Part shown: positions 58,210 to 64,000 of the stretch, one piece after another
Numbering within the stretch: the stretch's first letter is position 1
Layout: each line of letters begins with the position of its first letter
Origin: Streptomyces camponoticapitis
Lineage (GTDB): Bacteria; Actinomycetota; Actinomycetes; Streptomycetales; Streptomycetaceae
Direction: 5' to 3'
Assembly: GCF_014646115.1 (NCBI RefSeq)
Contig: NZ_BMMV01000024.1
Span: 1-64,000 of the forward strand
DNA length: 64,000 bases
Translations under genes and position numbers: made by a program
The notes under the pieces: generated by a model
Databases searched by the model: none
What the model saw: the letters and a program-made list of their open reading frames with translations, nothing else
What the model was told of the DNA's origin: nothing

Positions 58210-59436
58210 TCATGACACGGCCGTCAGCGCGGGCCAGGGGCCGAGCGGGTCCGCGTACAGGGCTCCCAGCGCCACGGCCGCGCCCGCCGTGGACAGCACG
58301 CTGCCGGTGAAACTGCTTGCCACGACGGCCTGTTCGGGGTCGTCGCAGACGAGGGAGCGTTCCGCCACCTCCGTCCGCAGATCGGCCAGGCAGTACGGGA
58401 GCAGCCCCGTGCCGGGCTCGACCACGACCAGTACCTCGGGGTCGAACATGTCCAGCAGCAGCGCCGCCGCCCGGCCGACAAGCCTGGCCCTGCGACGGAA
58501 GAGCTCGATCGCCCGCGCCTCCCCCGCCAGCGCTCGGTCCAGCAGAGCGGAGAACGAGGACACGGCGTCACCGCGTTCGGCGGCGAGCCGCACCATCGCC
58601 CCCTCGGAGACCTCCGATTCAAGGCTGCCGTCACCACCGACCGGCAGATGCGCGATGCTTCCCGCACCGTGCCGGGGCCCGAGGTGCACCTCTCCGGCGG
58701 TCGCGAACGCCGCGTCCACCACCGCGCCGACGAACAGCAGCACCGCGCTCCCGCGCGTCGACGCCTCTCCGAACAGCTGCTCCGCTCGGGCCAACGCCCG
58801 CGCGTGGCTGTCCACATGGACCGGCAGCCCGGTCGCGGCGGCGAGGTGGTCCCGTACGGCCACGTTCCGCCAGCCGAGTTGTGGATGCCGCACGATCACC
58901 CCGGCCCCTGGATCCACCCGGTGGCCGGTGGCCACACCGAGGGCCAGCACCGAACGGCCGTCGGCATACGAGGACATGAGCCGGGGCAGCCGCCCGGCGA
59001 GCGAGTCCAGCACCTGTCGCGGGCGCGGCCGGACGTCCCGGTGCGGCTGCCGGTCCTCGGCGACGATCCGGCCGCGCAGATCCATCAGGGACAGCGTGGA
59101 GTTGGTGACGGCGATGTGCGCGCCCGCCACGAGGTAACGGCCTGTGTCGATGTCCACGGGAACATGCGGCCGGCCGAGCCCGCGCGGTCCGGTGGTCTCC
59201 GGGCTCTCCCGGATCAGTCCCCGAGCCAGCAGTTGGGCGGTGTGTCCGGTGACCGACGCCGGTGACAGCCCGGTGAGGCGTGCGACGGTGCTGCGGGCGA
59301 CCGGGCCGTGGTCGAGGACGGCGTTCAGCACGGTCTTCGTGCCCGGGGCGCGGCGGGGTGGTGCGGTGGCCGGCGGGATGTCCGCGCGGCGTACGGGAGT
59401 GGGTGGGCGACGGGCGGGCACCGGCGTTTCTCTCAC
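58210..59436 (-). CDS. ROK family transcriptional regulator
   Basis: A 408-residue ROK regulator. The N-terminal HTH is TKTVLNAVLDHGPVARSTVA then TGLSPASVTGHTAQLLARGL. The C-terminal sugar-kinase-like domain has VLALGVATGHRVDPGAGVIV and VHVDSHARALARAEQLFGEA, but two hallmarks are weak: the ROK zinc motif (CxCGxxGCxE) is absent (here HLPVGGDGSLESEVSEG), and the glycine-rich kinase loop is VGAVVDAAFATAG. It therefore probably binds a ligand without catalysis. GTG follows GGAAG. No sugar gene is adjacent, so the target is unknown. Confidence 0.82.
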   Translation of the reverse strand: MRETPVPARRPPTPVRRADIPPATAPPRRAPGTKTVLNAVLDHGPVARSTVARLTGLSPASVTGHTAQLLARGLIRESPETTGPRGLGRPHVPVDIDTGRYLVAGAHIAVTNSTLSLMDLRGRIVAEDRQPHRDVRPRPRQVLDSLAGRLPRLMSSYADGRSVLALGVATGHRVDPGAGVIVRHPQLGWRNVAVRDHLAAATGLPVHVDSHARALARAEQLFGEASTRGSAVLLFVGAVVDAAFATAGEVHLGPRHGAGSIAHLPVGGDGSLESEVSEGAMVRLAAERGDAVSSFSALLDRALAGEARAIELFRRRARLVGRAAALLLDMFDPEVLVVVEPGTGLLPYCLADLRTEVAERSLVCDDPEQAVVASSFTGSVLSTAGAAVALGALYADPLGPWPALTAVS

Positions 59437-59637
59437 GGGTGTCTTCCAGATGCTCGATGGCAGCGGCGGCGGCCTCGGGACGCATCGCGTCGGGGCCGGC
59501 CGGACCGCTTGGGCGCTGTGTCGTCAGCCCTGGTGACACGCCGCGGAGCACACACGCTTGAGATCGATGTGACCTCTCGTCGTCAGGTGTGCGGATCGCT
59601 GCATGTCCGGCAACGTAACCGCAGCGGCCGAACCGGG

Positions 59638-60465
59638 TCAATCACCGGTCGTATCGTGGACCGCGTCCACGACCTCGGCGGCCAGCCGCTCCGCGTCGTC
59701 CAGCGCGGCGGCGAGTGTGTCCGGTGTCGAGCCCGGCGCGGCGAAGAGGGCCTGCGCCCGTTCGGCGAAGCCGGCGGGGGCGACGGCGAGTTGTCCCGCG
59801 GCCCGTACCGCTCCCTTCTCGTTGAGCACCCAGCTTCTGTCATGGGCGTGCAGGGCGTGTACGAGGACTCCGACCGCGCGGAAGAGACAGCCCGCGACAT
59901 AGAAGGCGTCCCCGCGTGCCGCTCCCTTGCGGGCGCCGGTCAGGATGAACGGCGCCTCCCAGCGCGCGTTGTCGATGAGCGCTCGGCGCAGTGGCTCCGG
60001 ATAGTGGCGAGTCTCCCGCCGCAAGGTCCCGAGCTCGCCGCTCGGGTCGGCCAGAACACGCCCGACGGACAGCTCGCCCACGTAGGCGTGCGAGTACACA
60101 CCCAGGGGATGACCGGTCTGGGTACCGATCTCGAACCTGCCGTCCCGGCACTGCTCCCAGACGCGGCGCACCCGGTCCAGGTCGCGGTAGATCCAGTCGA
60201 CGCGGTGGCCGTCGACGGTGAGCCAGGCACCGCCGTCCACCCAAGGTCCCCAGCCGCCCGGCTCGGTCACCTCCACCGGCTCACCGGTCAGCTCGGCGGC
60301 GAGCAGCCGCAGGGCGGCGGTGTCCAGGGGCCCCCTGTAGTACAGGCCCAGGTCGAAGTCGGAATCGGGACTGTGCGTTCCCGTCGCGCGGCTGCCTCCC
60401 AGGCACACCCCGACGACGCCGCTCACTCCGGCCAGCCGATTGGCGATCTCCACCGTGCGATCCAC
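59638..60465 (-). CDS. Nucleotidyltransferase-domain protein
   Basis: A 275-residue protein with a minimal nucleotidyltransferase fold: VVGVCLGGSRATGTHSPDSD and FDLGLYYRG hold the GS loop and the DxD metal pair, and the third Asp may be in HRVDWIYRDLDRV. The C-terminal helical part (ARWEAPFILTGARKGAARGD) resembles kanamycin-nucleotidyltransferase-like proteins. It could modify an aminoglycoside, protein or small molecule; the target is unknown. A nearby 7-bp microsatellite (TCGCCGG) lies at 60531-60554 between this gene and the next. Confidence 0.77.
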   Translation of the reverse strand: MDRTVEIANRLAGVSGVVGVCLGGSRATGTHSPDSDFDLGLYYRGPLDTAALRLLAAELTGEPVEVTEPGGWGPWVDGGAWLTVDGHRVDWIYRDLDRVRRVWEQCRDGRFEIGTQTGHPLGVYSHAYVGELSVGRVLADPSGELGTLRRETRHYPEPLRRALIDNARWEAPFILTGARKGAARGDAFYVAGCLFRAVGVLVHALHAHDRSWVLNEKGAVRAAGQLAVAPAGFAERAQALFAAPGSTPDTLAAALDDAERLAAEVVDAVHDTTGD

Positions 60466-60556
60466 GCAGGACAGTGTGCGGATTCCCGCGGGCGTCCGCG
60501 ACCGAATTCTCCGGTGTCCCCTGTCCCCTGTCGCCGGTCGCCGGTCGCCGGTCGGG

Positions 60557-62092
60557 CTACACGCCGGGGACGGGGGCTCGAGTGTCCTTGGTCGCCGCCT
60601 TCGCGATGTTGCGTGCCATCCCGCCGAAGACGGCCGCGTGGAACGGCGCGACGCTCCACCAGTACGCGTGGCCGAGCAGCCCGCGCGGATGGAACACGGC
60701 GCGCTGCCGGTAGCGCGTACGGCCCGGCTCGTCGCGTTCGACGCGCATCTCCAGCCAGGCGAGTCCCGGCAGCCGCATCTCCGCGCGGAGCCTCAGCAGC
60801 CGGCCCCGTTCGATCTCCTCGACGCGCCAGAAGTCCAGCGAGTCGCCGACCCGCAGGCGTCCCGCGTCCCGGCGTCCCCGGCGCAGTCCGACGCCGCCGA
60901 CGAGCCGGTCCAGCCATCCCCGTACGGCCCAGGCCAGAGGGAAGGAGTACCAGCCGTTGTCACCGCCGATTCCCTCGACGACCCGCCACAGCGCCTCGGG
61001 GCCGACGTCCACGGTCAGTTCGCGGTGGTCGGTGTAGAGGCTGCCGCCCGCCCAGTCGGGGTCCGTCGGCAGTGGGTCGCTCGGCGCGCCGGGGACGGAG
61101 GCGGAGGACCAGCGGGTGGTCACCTGGGCGTCCTGGATCCTTCGGAGCGCCAGGGTCAGCGCCTCCTTGAAGCCGAGGGGCTGCCCGGGTGCGTCGGGGA
61201 CGTACCGCGCGATGTCGTGCTCGTCGCAGACGACTTCGTGACGCAGGGACTCGGCGAGCGGCCGGGCGATCGAGGCCGGTACGGGGGTGACCAGGCCGAC
61301 CCAGTGGCTGGAGAGCGTCGGGGTGAGGACCGGAACGGGCACGATCAGCCGGCGCCGGAGTCCGGCGACCGCGGCGTAGGTGTGCATCATGTCCAGATAG
61401 GTGAGGACGTCGGGGCCGCCGATGTCGAAGGCGCGGCTGACGTCGGCGGGCATCCGCGCGCTGCCCACGAGGTAGCGCAGGACGTCGCGTACGGCGATGG
61501 GCTGGATCCGGCTCCGTACCCAGCTCGGTGTGACCATCACCGGGAGGCGTTCGGTGAGATACCGCAGCATCTCGAAGGACGCCGAGCCCGAGCCGATGAT
61601 GACCGCGGCACGGAGCACGGTGGTGGGGACGCGCGCGTCGAGCAGGATGTGCCCGACCTCGGTACGGGAGCGCAGATGGGGCGAGAGGTTCCGCTCCGGT
61701 ACGCCGACCGGGGCCAGTCCACCCAGATAGACGATGCGCCCGACGCCCGCCGCGTGGGCCTGTTCGGCGAAGATACGGGCGGCCTCGCGGTCGGTCCGCT
61801 CGAAGCCGGAACCGGTACCGAGCGAGTGCACCAGGTAGTACGCGACGTCGATGCCCCGCATGGCATCGCCCACCGAACCGGCGTCGGTGACGTCGCCCCG
61901 TACGACCTCGGCCCGGCCCGCCCACACGTGGTCGCGCAGTTTCTCGGGCGTACGGGCGAGACAGCGCACCCGGTGCCCGGCGTCCAGCAGCTCCGGCACG
62001 AGGCGGCCGCCGATGTAGCCGGTGGCGCCGGTCACCAGGCAGTGGAGGGCGGGCGCCGCGTCCCGGGCGGTCGCCCCGTCGGGGTTGGTCAT
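60557..62092 (-). CDS. NAD(P)-binding epimerase-like protein with C-terminal DUF2867 domain
   Basis: A 511-residue two-domain protein. Residues about 15-330 are an atypical SDR/NmrA-like Rossmann domain (LVTGATGYIGGRLVPELLDA, YYLVHSLGTGSGFERTDREA, IVYLGGLAPVG). Residues about 345-505 are a DUF2867/polyketide cyclase-like domain (VDVGPEALWRVVEGIGGDNG, WRVEEIERGRLLRLRAEMRL). This architecture is common in actinobacteria and its reaction is unknown. GGAG precedes the ATG at 62092. It stands alone on the strand, 82 bases downstream of a DUF475 gene. Confidence 0.8.
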   Translation of the reverse strand: MTNPDGATARDAAPALHCLVTGATGYIGGRLVPELLDAGHRVRCLARTPEKLRDHVWAGRAEVVRGDVTDAGSVGDAMRGIDVAYYLVHSLGTGSGFERTDREAARIFAEQAHAAGVGRIVYLGGLAPVGVPERNLSPHLRSRTEVGHILLDARVPTTVLRAAVIIGSGSASFEMLRYLTERLPVMVTPSWVRSRIQPIAVRDVLRYLVGSARMPADVSRAFDIGGPDVLTYLDMMHTYAAVAGLRRRLIVPVPVLTPTLSSHWVGLVTPVPASIARPLAESLRHEVVCDEHDIARYVPDAPGQPLGFKEALTLALRRIQDAQVTTRWSSASVPGAPSDPLPTDPDWAGGSLYTDHRELTVDVGPEALWRVVEGIGGDNGWYSFPLAWAVRGWLDRLVGGVGLRRGRRDAGRLRVGDSLDFWRVEEIERGRLLRLRAEMRLPGLAWLEMRVERDEPGRTRYRQRAVFHPRGLLGHAYWWSVAPFHAAVFGGMARNIAKAATKDTRAPVPGV

Positions 62093-62174
62093 GGAGCCCT
62101 CCGTCGGCCGAGTGCGTTTCCATCCACCTTCTCCCGTTATGTGGACTTTCGCCTGACCGGCCGTCGGGTGCGTC

Positions 62175-63329
62175 TCAGACCATGTCCGACGGGCGCGCGT
62201 TCCCTGCCGCGATCCGCCTGTTGCGCCGGACCGACGACCAGAAGGACCAGCCGATGAGGACGACGCCGATGAGGCCGGTGATGATCTCACTGATCTGGAA
62301 CTGGATGGTGATGATCAGGATGACGGCGAGCGCGCCGATCGCGTAGTGCGCGCCGTGCTCCAGATACACGTAGTCGTCGAGCGTGCCCTGGCGGACGAGG
62401 TAGACGGTGAGCGACCTGACGTACAACGCGCCGATGCCGAGGCCGATGGCCATCAGCACGATGTCGTTGGTGATGGCGAACGCGCCGATCACGCCGTCGA
62501 AGGAGAAGGAGGCGTCGATGACTTCGAGGTAGAGGAACATGAAGAAGGCGGCCTTGCCGGTGACGGCGACGATCGAGGGACCGCCGTTGCCGCTCCGGCC
62601 GGGTGTCTTCTCCCCCTCCGGCTCGCGCTGTGGGATCACCTGGGCGTCGGCCTGGGCGTCCGCCTCTTTGGCGAGTCTGTTCTCGAAGAAGCTGGAGAGC
62701 CCGCCGACGAGCAGATACGTGATGAGGCCGGCGAGTCCCGCGGTGAGGACCGTCTGCGCCTTGTCGGCGTGCTCACCACCGTGCTGGTGGGCGTTGGTGG
62801 CGACCGTCATGGACGCGATCAGCAGCACGATCAGCGCGAGACAGACGGAGAGCATCTCGAACTGTCCGAGCTTGGCGAGCGGGCGTTCGATCCAGCCGAG
62901 CCACTTGATTTCGCGTTCCTCGAAGATGAAGGCGAGGAAGATCATCAGCAGGAACATACCGCCGAAGGCGGCGATCGACGGGTGGGCGTCGGTGACCAGT
63001 TGCTGGTACTGGTCCTTGTCGTCGACCGCCAACTGCACCGCCTTGGCGGGGCTGAGCTTGGCCGTGATCGCGACGATGAAGACGGGAAACACGAGCCTCA
63101 TGCCGAACACGGCGATGAGGACGCCGATCGTGAGGAAGATCTTCTGCCAGAAGGCACTCATCCTCTTGAGGATCCCGGCGTTGATGACCGCGTTGTCGAA
63201 GGAGAGCGAGACTTCGAGCACGGTCAGGATCGCCACGACTCCGAGTGCGGCCCATCCGTCGTAGAACACCGCCGCCACGAGACCGAGAGCGGTGAAGCCG
63301 AACGCCCAGCCGAAAGTTTTCAGTACCAC
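62175..63329 (-). CDS. DUF475 (TerC-superfamily) integral membrane protein
   Basis: A 384-residue membrane protein: MVLKTFGWAFGFTALGLVAA, LEVSLSFDNAVINAGILKRM (the SFDNAV motif of TerC-like proteins), DASFSFDGVIGAFAIT near the C-terminal half (second SFDGV motif), and nine or so hydrophobic helices. The acidic residues in SFDN/SFDG may bind metal ions, in line with TerC relatives in tellurite resistance or Mn handling. Start is a GTG at 63329. Divergent from the sigma factor gene. Confidence 0.85.
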   Translation of the reverse strand: MVLKTFGWAFGFTALGLVAAVFYDGWAALGVVAILTVLEVSLSFDNAVINAGILKRMSAFWQKIFLTIGVLIAVFGMRLVFPVFIVAITAKLSPAKAVQLAVDDKDQYQQLVTDAHPSIAAFGGMFLLMIFLAFIFEEREIKWLGWIERPLAKLGQFEMLSVCLALIVLLIASMTVATNAHQHGGEHADKAQTVLTAGLAGLITYLLVGGLSSFFENRLAKEADAQADAQVIPQREPEGEKTPGRSGNGGPSIVAVTGKAAFFMFLYLEVIDASFSFDGVIGAFAITNDIVLMAIGLGIGALYVRSLTVYLVRQGTLDDYVYLEHGAHYAIGALAVILIITIQFQISEIITGLIGVVLIGWSFWSSVRRNRRIAAGNARPSDMV

Positions 63330-63400
63330 GACTCACCATGCCTTCCGCGAACATGCTAGGCGATCTTCAGCCAGGCATCGCGTTAGAAGCGCCACTTCGC

Positions 63401-63422
63401 GGCAATACTTGCCAGGCGGCAA
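63401..63422. promoter_or_regulatory. Alternating GGCAA/TTGCC dyads before the sigma factor gene
   Basis: GGCAA (63401-63405), TTGCC (63409-63413) and GGCAA (63418-63422) alternate with short gaps, giving two overlapping dyads in the 174-bp divergent gap. It may be an operator for the sigma factor or for DUF475; no clear -10 was tied to it. Confidence 0.35.
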
Positions 63423-63503
63423 CTATTAGGCCACGGTAGGGGGCGGACGGGCTCTCAGCCGGTGGCATCACAGCAGAGCGTCCACACCAGCGAAGGCGAT
63501 GAC

Positions 63504-64000
63504 GTGACAATGAGTACGCACTCCCCCGCCGCTCCGGCCCTCACGGGCACCGGAGTGGCCACCACCACTACGGACTCGCCCTGTGACGGCCTCCCCTGGA
63601 TCGAGGACACCGGGAAGGTCTCCCCACGGGACGCGCGGAAGCTTTCGAAGCTCTTCTTCGACCGTCTCCAGGTCCTCGAAGAAGGCACACCGGAGTACCA
63701 GTACGCCAGAAACACCCTGATCGAGATGAACCAGTCCCTGGTCAGATTCGCCGCGCGGCGTTTCCGGAATCTCGGCAGCGGCGACATGGAGGACGTGCTC
63801 CAGGTCGGCACGATCGGTCTGATCAAGGCGATCGACAGGTTCGACCTGTCCCGCGAGGTGGAGTTCAGCTCCTTCGCCGTGCCGTACATCCACGGGGAGA
63901 TCAAGCGGTTCTTCCGGGACACCACGTGGGCCGTGCATGTGCCGCGCAGGCTCCAGGAGTTGCGTACGGACCTGACCAAGGCCCAGGACCTGCTGACCGA
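63504..64000 (+). CDS. RNA polymerase sigma factor, SigF/SigB class (5' part, cut by window end)
   Basis: The frame from GTG 63504 (ATG at 63510 is possible) stays open to the end, at least 165 codons. After a Ser/Thr/Pro-rich leader comes SPRDARKLSKLFFDRLQVLE, then sigma region 2: IEMNQSLVRFAARRFRNLGS, MEDVLQVGTIGLIKAIDRFD and VEFSSFAVPYIHGEIKRFFR, then the region 3 start VHVPRRLQELRTDL. This is the group of stress and sporulation sigma factors. GAAGG precedes the GTG. Region 4 lies beyond the window. Divergent from DUF475. Confidence 0.87.
   Translation, partial: MTMSTHSPAAPALTGTGVATTTTDSPCDGLPWIEDTGKVSPRDARKLSKLFFDRLQVLEEGTPEYQYARNTLIEMNQSLVRFAARRFRNLGSGDMEDVLQVGTIGLIKAIDRFDLSREVEFSSFAVPYIHGEIKRFFRDTTWAVHVPRRLQELRTDLTKAQDLLT

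Noticed and set aside
60531..60554. 7-bp microsatellite TCGCCGG as a functional element
   Set aside because: It lies between two co-directional genes and has few copies; nothing ties it to regulation.
1..64000. CRISPR array, tRNA or rRNA genes, secondary-metabolite megasynthase cluster
   Set aside because: No regularly spaced direct repeats, cloverleaf-like sequences or modular synthase genes were noticed by eye; a tRNAscan or antiSMASH-type search would be decisive.

Overview
The window is high-GC actinobacterial DNA, almost certainly from a Streptomyces-type chromosome. The evidence is strong GC bias in third codon positions, many GTG and TTG starts, Tat-type and lipoprotein signal peptides, a DinB/DUF664 protein, a chitin-binding GH19 chitinase with a DasR-type operator, a SigF/SigB-class sigma factor, and many small divergent regulator/target pairs. 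It looks like accessory or arm-type chromosome rather than core: only the type-B L31 gene and a second threonyl-tRNA synthetase have housekeeping flavour. No tRNA, rRNA, CRISPR array, complete insertion sequence or large biosynthetic cluster was seen. The first 67 bases look like the tail of an IS5-type element.

Layout. 0-10 kb: DinB-like protein, DUF998 membrane protein, serine hydrolase with divergent MerR, AI-2E-type permease, a dehalogenase divergent from a CGNR regulator across an operator array, a cysteine-desulfurase-like enzyme, an amidohydrolase, DUF2630 and an aldo/keto reductase. 10.7-13.5 kb: a three-gene operon (NodS-like methyltransferase, DUF1796, PIG-L deacetylase) whose promoter carries a DasR-like site. 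13.5-22.4 kb: MarR/FMN reductase pair, NTF2-like protein, a broken GNAT gene, aldo/keto reductase, Tat-exported amidase, L,D-transpeptidase lipoprotein, lactonase, and an old-yellow-enzyme/MerR pair. 22.4-26 kb: a FUSC/Rrf2/NmrA block bounded on both sides by MITE-like repeats lying in convergent gaps. 26-36 kb: MFS/ArsR, MarR/EamA, SDR, hydrolase, a broken P-loop kinase, VOC protein, L31 type B, GNAT, and a deacetylase/SDR/MGDG-synthase-like glycosyltransferase group.

36-44 kb: GH19 chitinase with a palindromic dre in its promoter, a 1099-residue secreted GH2 enzyme, then a truncated ThrRS paralogue preceded by a Thr-codon leader peptide and a strong hairpin (a probable transcription attenuator), and a broken FMN reductase. 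44-53.7 kb: 2OG oxygenase, an NhaA-DsbA fusion, a PLP desulfhydrase, an HTH protein, a deacetylase lipoprotein, DUF1232, DUF2071, a Tat-exported carbonic anhydrase, AlkB and a secreted lipase. 53.9-57.9 kb: a sulfur-scavenging type operon (flavin reductase, NtaA/DszA-type monooxygenase, CysR-like Rrf2, DszC/SfnB-like dehydrogenase). 58-64 kb: ROK regulator, nucleotidyltransferase, NAD-binding DUF2867 protein, DUF475 membrane protein, and the start of a SigF/SigB-class sigma factor cut by the window edge.

Cross-cutting themes. (1) GlcNAc/chitin control: the same operator type occupies the promoter spacer of both the chitinase and the deacetylase/methyltransferase operon. (2) Many regulator or enzyme genes have a -10 hexamer 6-7 bases before the start codon, so they are probably read from leaderless transcripts, with operators overlapping the divergent promoters. 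(3) Three genes are clearly decayed (GNAT, P-loop kinase, FMN reductase). All functional calls come from reading the translated sequence by eye; no database search was run.
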